A stretch of DNA of 48,009 nucleotides from a bacterium. Its GTDB lineage: Bacteria; Armatimonadota; UBA5829. Shown one piece after another: positions 25,225 to 32,982 of this stretch. Within the stretch, counting starts at the first letter, position 1; the number at the start of each line of letters is the position of its first letter. The position numbers and the translations under genes are program-made. The notes under the pieces were generated by a model. The model was given only the letters and a program-made list of their open reading frames with translations. It made no database searches and was not told the DNA's origin. The stretch covers positions 1 to 48,009 of the forward strand of contig JAJFTD010000004.1 of assembly GCA_021373255.1 (NCBI GenBank), read 5' to 3'.

Positions 25225-26022
25225 TCACATTGAATTGGTTTTGCTAACAGCCGTCATGACATCGACGCCACGCTCTTCGAGGTGGGCTTTATCTGTCGGA
25301 AGTAACAGCGAATCTGTAACCACTGTATGCACCTGGTCGACAGTCGCATAACGCGCGAATGCTCGACTGCCGAACTTGCTGCTTTCGGTTACGACCACTA
25401 CCCGGTTTGCTATCCTTATCATTGCTTGTTCTAAACTGGAAATGTGCAGGTCATTGGAATAGAACCCCGTCTCACTATCGGCTCCGTCACATCCTATGAA
25501 GAGCACATCCACATGGATATCGTTTAGCAGTTTCTCCGTCAAAGGTCCATATACACTCGGGAAATCGTTCCGCAGAAAGCCCCCCAGAATCAAGATTTTG
25601 ATTGATGAGTTATACAGATCCTGCGCAGCACACAGTGATGTGGTCGCGACTGTGATATCGGCGTTCTGTGGCAGATGGCGGGCTACTTCCAACGCGGTTG
25701 TGCCCGTATCAACCATCACTGTCTGTCCCGGAGTTACAAGCCCCGCCGCGAGTTCACCTATCGCGGCTTTGGTTTGTGTGGCCTGATAGTTTGGCAGACC
25801 CATCTGAAGGAATCTAAGCTTGCCGGTGGAAACTGCTCCACCATGCGTACGTACAGCCAGCCCCTGCCTCTCAAGCTCGTCAAGATCCCGGCGGATGGTC
25901 ATCTCCGACACGTTGAATCGCAGGGCCAGTTCTCGTATGTTAACCTGCTGCGCTTGCTCTAGAAGCTCTAATATCGTTGTTTTGCGAGTATCCATAGCAT
26001 CCTTTATGTTAATATCTAACAT
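25225..26022 (-). CDS. DeoR-family transcriptional regulator (first copy)
   Basis: The ~265-residue regulator has an N-terminal winged helix-turn-helix (VNIRELALRFNVSEMTIRRD, then LDELERQG). A DeoRC effector domain of the sugar-phosphate isomerase fold follows (MVDTGTTALEVARHL, later FIGCDGADSETGFYSNDL). Such regulators bind phosphorylated sugar intermediates. I prefer the ATG at 26022 (GAGG 8 nt upstream) over the TTG at 26091, which falls in the promoter of the divergent aminotransferase gene. An inverted repeat covers its start codon, so autorepression is likely. It probably controls the divergent aminotransferase gene. Confidence 0.88.
   Translation of the reverse strand: MLDINIKDAMDTRKTTILELLEQAQQVNIRELALRFNVSEMTIRRDLDELERQGLAVRTHGGAVSTGKLRFLQMGLPNYQATQTKAAIGELAAGLVTPGQTVMVDTGTTALEVARHLPQNADITVATTSLCAAQDLYNSSIKILILGGFLRNDFPSVYGPLTEKLLNDIHVDVLFIGCDGADSETGFYSNDLHISSLEQAMIRIANRVVVVTESSKFGSRAFARYATVDQVHTVVTDSLLLPTDKAHLEERGVDVMTAVSKTNSM
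26006..26022. promoter_or_regulatory. palindromic operator candidate over the DeoR start codon
   Basis: ATGTTA-ATATC-TAACAT (26006-26022) is a 6-5-6 inverted repeat that includes the regulator's ATG. The 10-mer ATATTAACAT in it recurs in the opposite orientation at 26144-26153, between the divergent promoter and the aminotransferase start. Two matching sites in one divergent gap suggest binding by this regulator. Confidence 0.5.
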
Positions 26023-26084
26023 GAATGATACCTCATTGTTGTCCTGTATGTCAAGTAAATCAATAGTAATAACAGATATAGGTA

Positions 26085-26113
26085 TTGACAAGCGCTCTTA
26101 TGTGGGCTACCAT
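26085..26113 (+). promoter_or_regulatory. promoter of the aminotransferase gene
   Basis: TTGACA (26085-26090), a 17-nt spacer and TACCAT (26108-26113). The ATATTAACAT half-site at 26144-26153 lies just downstream of the expected RNA start, a good position for repression. Confidence 0.65.
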
Positions 26114-26186
26114 AGGTTACAGAGACTGTTATTTATCTCACATATATTAACATTAGGCTATAGTTTGAGCTTTGAGGAGGAGTATC

Positions 26187-27584
26187 ATGGCGCTTGAAAT
26201 CGACAAGCCTCTCAAGATGGGGCAGTATGACCCGACACCGTATCAGCTCGATCTGAATAAATGGCCGAATCTCGTGACCAGCGAGATCCCCGGACCGCTG
26301 AGCAAGGAGATGCACGCAAAGGCTTGCGAGTATATCCGTGGGCTTTCGGGGCAAGTGAGGCTGTTCCCGGTGGTTTTCGAGAAGGGCAAAGGCTGCACTC
26401 TTGAAGACATCGACGGCAACCAATACATCGATTTCTCCTCAGGCATCTATGTGACCACCCTTGGCCACTGCCACCCCAAGGTTTCGGAAGCTGTGGCAAA
26501 AGCCGCGAACACATTAATGAACGCGCATGATTTCACCACTCCGATCAAGGTCAAGCTCCTTGAAATGATGGGCAAAGTGCTGCCGGGCGATCTCAAGGGT
26601 GTTCAGCTTTATGATTCGGGCACGACCGCCGTTGAAGCCGGGCTTCGCACATGCCGCGCCGCCACCGGCAAGTATGAGTTCTTATCCTGCTTCAAAGATT
26701 TCCACGGTAAATCCGGCCACTCCATGAGCCTTGCCAATATGACAAAGCTCAATGGCTCCGGCAGGGCACAGGGTTTTTATATGGTTCCCAGGCCTGACAC
26801 TTACAGGCCATGGTGGACTCGTGAGGATGGTTCACTCGACACCGAGAAGTACCTCGAGTTCTACGATTCATTCATCACAAACGGCACCACAAACCAGATC
26901 GCAGCGTTCGTACTCGAACCTATCCAGGGCTGGGGCGGTTCTATCATACCGCCGGACGATTTCTTCCCGAAGCTCTCCAAATTCTGCAAAGAGCGAGGAA
27001 TCTTGTTGATGGCTGATGAGGTATTAACAAGCATGGGCCGAACCGGCAAGTATCTGTGCATGGAGCACTGGGGGGTAGTGCCAGACGTTGTAACACTTGG
27101 CAAAGGGTTCGGAAACGGCTTCCCTGTGACCGCGATGGTTGTGAGAGAAGAGTATGCAGATGCCGTAGATAAGATAAGCGCATCTACAAGTTATGGCGGA
27201 AACCCGATGGCTTGTGCTGCTGCTCTGGCATCCATTGAAGTGATTGAAGAAGAGGGTTTGTTGGAGCATGCGAGAGAATTGGAAGACCTCTTCAGGGCTA
27301 AGATGGCTGACTGGACAACGAAATACTCTATTGTTGGTGACTGCCGCGTTAAGGGCTGCCTGATGGGTGTGGAGCTTGTCAAGGATAAGAAAACCAAGGA
27401 GCCGTTCGATGAGGCCGGGAAACTAGTCTACCAAACCGCATTCAAAAAGGGCCTTGCATGGATTCCCGCAGGACATATCCTGCGAATGAGCCCACCGATC
27501 ATCATGCCCAACGAAGTAGCCGCGAAGGCGATGGACATCATCGAAGAGTCGATTGCTGAAGTTCAGGCAAAACTGGGTTATTAG
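26187..27584 (+). CDS. class III PLP-dependent aminotransferase
   Basis: The 465-residue protein has the class III layout: GTTAVEAGLRTCRAATG at 145-161 for cofactor phosphate, ADEV with D277 contacting the pyridine nitrogen, and GKGFGNGFP with Schiff-base K306. It resembles omega-amino acid, 4-aminobutyrate and dialkylglycine enzymes; the amino donor cannot be named from sequence. The ATG at 26187 is preceded by GAGGAGG 7 nt upstream, so the TTG at 26172 is not used. It is divergent from a DeoR-type regulator. An amino sugar or amino polyol could be the substrate given that regulator type, but this is a guess. Confidence 0.85.
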   Translation: MALEIDKPLKMGQYDPTPYQLDLNKWPNLVTSEIPGPLSKEMHAKACEYIRGLSGQVRLFPVVFEKGKGCTLEDIDGNQYIDFSSGIYVTTLGHCHPKVSEAVAKAANTLMNAHDFTTPIKVKLLEMMGKVLPGDLKGVQLYDSGTTAVEAGLRTCRAATGKYEFLSCFKDFHGKSGHSMSLANMTKLNGSGRAQGFYMVPRPDTYRPWWTREDGSLDTEKYLEFYDSFITNGTTNQIAAFVLEPIQGWGGSIIPPDDFFPKLSKFCKERGILLMADEVLTSMGRTGKYLCMEHWGVVPDVVTLGKGFGNGFPVTAMVVREEYADAVDKISASTSYGGNPMACAAALASIEVIEEEGLLEHARELEDLFRAKMADWTTKYSIVGDCRVKGCLMGVELVKDKKTKEPFDEAGKLVYQTAFKKGLAWIPAGHILRMSPPIIMPNEVAAKAMDIIEESIAEVQAKLGY

Positions 27585-27596
27585 GCTGCTTAGGGT

Positions 27597-27637
27597 TTGA
27601 AAGTCATAAGGTCGTAAGGTCAAAAGGTTGGGAAGGG
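27597..27637. repeat. GGTC-tract repeat, copy D
   Basis: Heptamers AAGTCAT, AAGGTCGT and AAGGTCAAAAGG end in TTGGGAAGGG. It is the same pattern as the copies at 8401, 9880 and 10243, here just past the aminotransferase stop. Confidence 0.65.
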
Positions 27638-27649
27638 ATGGTTGGTATA

Positions 27650-27924
27650 CTGCGGGAACGAGGCTGATAGGTAACCTCAGGTATGCAGCATCGTGAGTTC
27701 CCGCAGCTTTCGCTAACGTAAAGTAACACCGCCCGGCGGTTTCGGGAAAAGGGTTCGCTCAAACTTATCTTAGGTACTATCTCAGAGCACGATACTTCGG
27801 GACAAATTTTTCGTCCCGAAGTCCTGGCTCTTCGAAGTGCTTCGGGACAAAAAGCAGTCCCGAAGCATAATCTTGTATGTCGTCAGTACATTATCTGAGT
27901 TTGAGCGAAAGGGTTTCCCGAAAC
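27650..27924. repeat. nested palindromic intergenic element
   Basis: Four layers are seen. CTGCGGGAAC (27650-27659) faces GTTCCCGCAG (27697-27706). An outer pair at 27739-27767 and 27896-27924 shares GTTTCGGGAAA and TCGCTCAAACT around a short mismatch. Two successive CTTCGGGAC...GTCCCGAAG hairpins lie inside (27795-27821 and 27840-27865). The rest of the gap up to 28080 is GC-skewed filler with the TTCGCG repeats; I see no gene in it. It may be a miniature element or a strong RNA structure. Confidence 0.65.
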
Positions 27925-28080
27925 AACCTGTGTTAACATGGTACGCCCGGCGGCTTCGGCAGCTTCGCAGTCCGAAGCAACGTACGTTAACTCTTCGTCC
28001 CTTTTCGCGCTTTCGCTCCTTCGCGTTTTTCGCGATTAAAAGACCTCGCATACACTAAGTGATCAGAAAGGGATATGTAG

Positions 28081-29232
28081 ATGCAAGTTGTGCGTTTTGG
28101 CATAATCGGTTGTGGGCTGATGGGCAGGGAGTTCGCCAGCGCTGTGGCGCGCTGGTGCCACTTGCCTGATATGGATGTCAGACCTGAGATAGTGGCAATC
28201 TGCAATAGAAGTGAGAAGGCATTCCCATGGTTCGTGGACAATTTCGCATCTATTAGGCAGTCTACAACAGATTACAAAGAGCTTTTGGCCAATCCTGAGG
28301 TTGATGCAGTCTACTGCGCTGTGCCGCACAACCTCCACCAGCAGTTTTATTGCGACATCATCATAGCGGGCAAGCACATGATGGGCGAAAAACCGTTCGG
28401 CATAGATAAGGCTGCCAATGACGCCATTCTCGATTGCATCAAGGCTCACCCAGGTATCTTTGTCAGGTGTTCAAGCGAATTCCCATTTATCCCCGCTATG
28501 CAGCGGCTCTGCAATATGATCGAGCAGGGGGAGTTCGGAGAAATTATCGAGGTTAACACCGGTTTTGTGCACTCATCCGACATGGACACATCCAAACCCA
28601 TTAACTGGAAGCGGATGATTAAGTTCAATGGTGAATATGGTTGCATGGGTGATTTGGGAATGCATGCGTGCCATGTTCCATTCAGAGCAGGTTGGATGCC
28701 GAAGAATGTTCGAGCGATACTCTCTAATCTCGTCCCTGAACGTCCCGACGGCAAGGGTGAAATGGTTCCTTGTGAGACTTGGGACAACGCCACACTCCTG
28801 TGTGAGTGTATCAATCCCCTCGATGGCAAACCGTTTCCATGGACAATGAAAACCCAGAGGATAGCTCCCGGCGAGAAGGACAGTTGGTATATGGACTTCA
28901 TTGGGATGAAGAAGTGCGCCAGATTCAACTCAAAGAACACCAACTCCATTGAAATACTCGACTACACCAATGGCGAGGAGCAGGCATGGCAGGTTATCGA
29001 TATGGGCCATGAGACGGCATTTAAGAGCATAACCGGGGGTATTTTCGAATTCGGTTTCTCTGACTCGATCCTCCAGATGTGGGCTGCATATCTTTATGAA
29101 TTGACTCATGGCAAACCGATAAAGAAGTTCGCGGCGTGCGTTACTCCCGAAGAAACAGCCCTTAGCCACAAGCTGTTTACAGCGGCTCTGGAATCACAGA
29201 AAACAAAGACCACGGTGAAAACAGATGAATGA
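28081..29232 (+). CDS. Gfo/Idh/MocA-family NAD(P)-dependent oxidoreductase
   Basis: The 383-residue cytoplasmic dehydrogenase has a Rossmann motif FGIIGCGLMG at 6-15 and the catalytic lysine in GEKPFG (K104). The conserved histidine stretch is MGDLGMHACHVPF. Members oxidise sugars, inositols or sugar acids, often at C1 or C3. It is first in a four-gene unit with an AraA-like isomerase (8-nt overlap), a sugar kinase and an aldolase. This suggests that it prepares the substrate or handles a side product. AAAGGGAT lies upstream of the ATG; no clear promoter is seen. Confidence 0.87.
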   Translation: MQVVRFGIIGCGLMGREFASAVARWCHLPDMDVRPEIVAICNRSEKAFPWFVDNFASIRQSTTDYKELLANPEVDAVYCAVPHNLHQQFYCDIIIAGKHMMGEKPFGIDKAANDAILDCIKAHPGIFVRCSSEFPFIPAMQRLCNMIEQGEFGEIIEVNTGFVHSSDMDTSKPINWKRMIKFNGEYGCMGDLGMHACHVPFRAGWMPKNVRAILSNLVPERPDGKGEMVPCETWDNATLLCECINPLDGKPFPWTMKTQRIAPGEKDSWYMDFIGMKKCARFNSKNTNSIEILDYTNGEEQAWQVIDMGHETAFKSITGGIFEFGFSDSILQMWAAYLYELTHGKPIKKFAACVTPEETALSHKLFTAALESQKTKTTVKTDE

Positions 29233-30631
29233 GACGAAAGTGACAACGAGACCAAAAGTTGGCCTACTCCCATTCTATTTAGCCCTGTACGACCGGGTGG
29301 CTCCCGAAGAGAGGCCAAGGATCGATCAGTTCGCCGGCACCATTGCAAAAGAGCTTGAGAAACGCGGTTTGGAAGTCGAGCTTGCTCCCGTATGCAGGTT
29401 GAAAGATGAGTTCGCATCTGCAGTGTCTTTGTTTGAGAAAACCAGTGCCGACGCAATCGTGACATTACACATGGCATATTCACCGTCGCTTGAGTCAGCC
29501 AAGGTGCTCGCTGGTACGAATCTTCCAATCCTCGTGCTGGATACTTCCCCCACTTTTGAATTCGGCCCAGAGCAAGACCCCGCTGAGATCATGCATAACC
29601 ATGGCATACACGGCGTCCAGGATATGTGCAATCTTCTGATTCGCAATGGGAAGTCGTTCCAGATCGAAGCCGGGCACTGGGAACATTCTGACGTGATTGA
29701 TCGCATAGCCGTCTGGGCACGTGCGGCTCAGCTTGCTTCACGAATGCGCAGCGCTCGCGTCGGACGTATCGCAGAGCCTTTCCAAGGAATGGGTGACTTC
29801 GCTGTCCCGCCGGATGTGCTTCACGAAACAATGGGTGTCGAAACAGTGCCTGCGGACTTCGCGATGCTGCGGTCATTGTTGCCCGCGGAAGATGACCCAG
29901 ATGTGATTGCGGAGATGGAGTCTGACCTGGCTCGATTCTCTACCAACAACCTCGATATGGATGTGCATCGTAAGTCGGTGCGATCGTCTCTCGCTGTTCG
30001 ACGGTGGATGGAGCGTGAGCACTTAACAGCTTTCACAATGAACTTCGATAGCATCGACCGCTCGTCCGGCTTGGCGGCGCTTCCATTCCTTGAAGCGAGC
30101 AAAGCAATGGCGCGTGGGCAAGGTTATGCAGGTGAAGGCGATGTATTGACGGCAGCACTTGTGGGCACGCTGGCATCTGCCTATCCTGAGACGACTTTTA
30201 CAGAAATGTTTTGTGCTGACTGGGCGGGGGACAGGATTTTCTTGAGTCACATGGGTGAGCTCAATCCGGATCTTGTCGCAGGAAAAGCGGAACTTGTCGA
30301 AAAGCCTATGCCATTCCTCAATACTGATGCGCCCGCATTGGTGGTGGGCAGGTTAAAGGGCGGTGACGCTGTTTTCGTGAATCTCGCGCCAGGTTCGGAG
30401 AACACATTTACTCTCATACTCGTCCCTATAAAGATGCTGGGCGAAGGCAGGGAGAACATGCCCGCCACCGTGCGCGGCTGGTTCAAACCCCCAATGCCCG
30501 TCTCTGATTTCCTTGCAGCCTACAGCAGCGTCGGTGGAACCCATCACGCGGCAATTGTTTATAAAAACGTGATCGATGACCTAATACGTTTCGGTGAGCT
30601 TATGGGTTGGGACGTAGTGGTCCTGGAGTAG
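29225..30631 (+). CDS. L-arabinose isomerase-like sugar isomerase
   Basis: The 468-residue protein matches the AraA/FucI fold. Four residues line up with the Mn ligands of E. coli AraA: E304 in YAGEGD, E327 in TFTEMF, H342 in LSHMGEL and H440 or H441 in GGTHHA (E306, E333, H350, H450 there). It should therefore be an active aldose-ketose isomerase. Sequence outside these motifs is far from classical AraA, so the sugar is open. It overlaps the oxidoreductase by 8 nt and precedes a sugar kinase by 3 nt. The product order fits isomerisation, then phosphorylation, then aldol cleavage. Confidence 0.8.
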   Translation: MNETKVTTRPKVGLLPFYLALYDRVAPEERPRIDQFAGTIAKELEKRGLEVELAPVCRLKDEFASAVSLFEKTSADAIVTLHMAYSPSLESAKVLAGTNLPILVLDTSPTFEFGPEQDPAEIMHNHGIHGVQDMCNLLIRNGKSFQIEAGHWEHSDVIDRIAVWARAAQLASRMRSARVGRIAEPFQGMGDFAVPPDVLHETMGVETVPADFAMLRSLLPAEDDPDVIAEMESDLARFSTNNLDMDVHRKSVRSSLAVRRWMEREHLTAFTMNFDSIDRSSGLAALPFLEASKAMARGQGYAGEGDVLTAALVGTLASAYPETTFTEMFCADWAGDRIFLSHMGELNPDLVAGKAELVEKPMPFLNTDAPALVVGRLKGGDAVFVNLAPGSENTFTLILVPIKMLGEGRENMPATVRGWFKPPMPVSDFLAAYSSVGGTHHAAIVYKNVIDDLIRFGELMGWDVVVLE

Positions 30632-30634
30632 AAT

Positions 30635-32074
30635 ATGGCAATTTACCTGGGAGTGGATATCGGCACTACATCAGCGAAGTGCCTTGCGGTGGATGAGAAT
30701 GGCGCTGTGCTGGCACAGTCTCAACAGCCATACCCAATAATGCACCCGGCGCAAGGCTGGGCGGAACAGGACCCCGAAGATTATTGGCGTGCTCTGTCAG
30801 CCACGGTAAGGGGATGTGTATCCAAGTGCAAGGAGCTTGGGCGCGATGCAAGTGAGATCGCATCCATCGCCATGAGCACACAGGGAGACACACTGATTGT
30901 GACGGACGAGTCGGGCAAACCGCTGACATCGGCCATAAGCTGGATGGACACCCGGGGTGAGGTTGAGTGCGCCGAACTTTTATCTGAGGCAGACCAATCG
31001 TTCTGGTATAGAGAATCCGGCGCACTTTTATCGGTTATCGGTTCGGTTTGCAGCATTCGGTGGCTTGAGAAGAATAAGCCGGACATCATAAGTAATAAAC
31101 CGCACTATTGTTTTGTGCCGGATTTCCTTGCAAAGAGGCTTGTCGGAGAGTTTGTAATAGACATTTCCAGCGCTTCCTGGACACCCCTTTGCTCCCCATG
31201 CAGCAGAGCATGGTCGAACGCGGTATTGGAGCTACTTGGCATATCCCGGAGCGATGTTTCCGAGACAATGGAGTCCGGAGAGGTTATAGGTGAGATTAAG
31301 CCTGACATCGCATCGGAGTTGGGTCTTGCATCTGGAGTCAAGCTGATTGCTGGAGCGTTCGACCAGGCCGCTGCCGCATATGGCGTGGGAGCGAGCGTGG
31401 GCGGACGTGGTGTGCTCTCTTGCGGAACCGCATGGGTGCTGTATTCCGTGTCTTCGATGCCGCCTTTCGATGCATCTGAGTGCTTATCAATCTGCTGTCA
31501 TGTTAAGCCATCCGAATGGGGGTTGGTGCTGCCGTTTTCCGGTGGGTCGACATATGATTGGCTAAACCGAATGTTTACTCAGACAAATACTGCCCCGAGC
31601 GGGTCAAAGCTCCCGATATTCATCCCACACCTCTACGGTGGGCTCTCGCCGGATTGGCGGTCCGAATCCAGGGGAAGTCTTGTCGGCCTGACCATGTCGC
31701 ATACGCAAGAAGATATAAGGCTGGCACTGATGCGTGGAATCGCTTGTGAGGCAAGACGTAACATGGAAGCGGCTGAGCTCCTCTGTGGACGCGTGGAAAG
31801 TGTGAGAATGGTCGGTGGCGCTGGAAAGAGTGACATCTGGCCTCAGATGGTGAGTAACATCTTGAATAGACCGGTGGAATTGCCGGACTGCGTGGAGTCA
31901 GCTTGTTACGGCGCTGCCAAACTTGCCGCAGGAGAGGTCTCATCAGGATGGAGTGGCTTTGACAACGTCCGCCTATTCTCTCCTGTTGAAGGTAACGTCA
32001 GCGATGAACAACAGAATTATGACAGGTATATGCGGTTTTATCGAACTCTATTGTGGATTTATGCAAGCGAATAA
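30635..32074 (+). CDS. FGGY-family carbohydrate kinase
   Basis: The 479-residue kinase has the phosphate-binding GVDIGTTSAK at 6-15 and the catalytic aspartate D243 in IAGAFDQAAAAYG. The C-terminal ATP-binding glycine loop is MVGGAGKSDIWPQ. It resembles xylulokinase and AI-2 kinase (LsrK) rather than glycerol kinase. GGAG lies 7 nt before the ATG. Between an isomerase gene and a class I aldolase gene, it most likely phosphorylates the ketose (or an open-chain sugar) that the aldolase then cleaves. Cysteine content is high (for example LCSPCS), a minor oddity. Confidence 0.88.
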   Translation: MAIYLGVDIGTTSAKCLAVDENGAVLAQSQQPYPIMHPAQGWAEQDPEDYWRALSATVRGCVSKCKELGRDASEIASIAMSTQGDTLIVTDESGKPLTSAISWMDTRGEVECAELLSEADQSFWYRESGALLSVIGSVCSIRWLEKNKPDIISNKPHYCFVPDFLAKRLVGEFVIDISSASWTPLCSPCSRAWSNAVLELLGISRSDVSETMESGEVIGEIKPDIASELGLASGVKLIAGAFDQAAAAYGVGASVGGRGVLSCGTAWVLYSVSSMPPFDASECLSICCHVKPSEWGLVLPFSGGSTYDWLNRMFTQTNTAPSGSKLPIFIPHLYGGLSPDWRSESRGSLVGLTMSHTQEDIRLALMRGIACEARRNMEAAELLCGRVESVRMVGGAGKSDIWPQMVSNILNRPVELPDCVESACYGAAKLAAGEVSSGWSGFDNVRLFSPVEGNVSDEQQNYDRYMRFYRTLLWIYASE

Positions 32075-32096
32075 TTCAAAATAAGGGGTTAAGCAG

Positions 32097-32912
32097 TTGA
32101 CTGGAAAAGATATCAGATTTAACAGGCTATTTACTAACGAAGAGAATGCTGTGGTCGTCGCAGTGGACCACGGAATGTTTGACGGCCCTCTGCCGGGGAT
32201 GATCAATCTCCCTGAGGTGGTGAAGAAGATAGACTCTGGAGTAGATGCGGTTCTTCTCGCACCGGGTATGCTTGCCCACTGCGGCCACGCGTTCAACTAC
32301 AAGGGCGCGCCTATGGCAATGGTTCGCGTTAACTGGAGCAGCCACTTCTGCTTCCACTGGGACTATGATGAGGGTATATCCGTACCAGCGATCAACCCCG
32401 CCGATGCAGTTGCCGCCGGGGCCGACATCATACTCGTCTGCCTGACGCTCAAGACCGGCAGCGAGGCGGGTGATGCATCCAACATCGAAGTCTTCTGTGA
32501 TCTCGTGAACCAGGCGAAGAAGCTGGGCGTGCCGGTGCTGGGTGAATACTTCCCCGCAAGGCCCGACCGGCTTTCCCCTGATGAACTCCACGAACAGATC
32601 TACCGTGGCTGCCGGGTAATCGCAGAACTTGGCGCTGATTTAATAAAGACATTCTACACGCACAAATTCAACGAAGTAACCGAGGGTTGCCCTATTCCAA
32701 TCTTGGGCCTCGGGGCAGAAAAGACTCCGAAGCAGATTCAAGCCCTGGAGCTCGCCGAGCGGATTGTGCAGGGTGGTGGCAGAGGCGTCGTCTTCGGACG
32801 CAACGCTATCCAGGTTGCAAACCCTGTAGCTTTCCAAAAGGCGCTCTGTGACGTAGTGAAACGCGGAGTACCGGCTGCTGAGGTGGTAAAAACATACGGG
32901 CTTGAAGGTTAA
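32097..32912 (+). CDS. class I aldolase, DeoC/LsrF/FbaB-like
   Basis: The 271-residue TIM-barrel aldolase has the family mark AVDHG (22-26) and the Schiff-base lysine K184 in GADLIKTFYT. The phosphate-binding end includes GLGAEKTP and GGGRGVVFGRNA. This group covers archaeal-type fructose-bisphosphate aldolase, the AI-2 thiolase LsrF and aminoheptulosonate synthase. Since a FGGY kinase precedes it, the LsrK-LsrF pairing is a precedent, but the AraA-like isomerase points to a sugar. The start is a TTG with AAGGGG 8 nt upstream and no ATG nearby. A hairpin terminator follows. Confidence 0.85.
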   Translation: MTGKDIRFNRLFTNEENAVVVAVDHGMFDGPLPGMINLPEVVKKIDSGVDAVLLAPGMLAHCGHAFNYKGAPMAMVRVNWSSHFCFHWDYDEGISVPAINPADAVAAGADIILVCLTLKTGSEAGDASNIEVFCDLVNQAKKLGVPVLGEYFPARPDRLSPDELHEQIYRGCRVIAELGADLIKTFYTHKFNEVTEGCPIPILGLGAEKTPKQIQALELAERIVQGGGRGVVFGRNAIQVANPVAFQKALCDVVKRGVPAAEVVKTYGLEG

Positions 32913-32926
32913 TTCTCGATATACAT

Positions 32927-32952
32927 GCGGGTTAGGGGATGGCCTAACCCGC
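32927..32952. terminator. hairpin between convergent aldolase and UroD-like genes
   Basis: GCGGGTTAGG (32927-32936) pairs exactly with 32943-32952 around a 6-nt loop. A weak T-rich run (TGTATTTGCTT) follows on the plus strand. It lies 14 nt past the aldolase stop. Confidence 0.7.
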
Positions 32953-32982
32953 AACTGTATTTGCTTATATGTGCGTAAAAAA

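Noticed and set aside
27782-28058. Opposed small frames of 89 and 73 codons
   Set aside because: Both are produced by the symmetric palindromic element and have Arg/Ser-rich filler translations.
30635-32912. Kinase plus LsrF-like aldolase as an AI-2 uptake and processing operon
   Set aside because: No LsrR, LsrG or Lsr transporter genes are present, and an AraA-like isomerase precedes the kinase, so a sugar pathway is the simpler reading.
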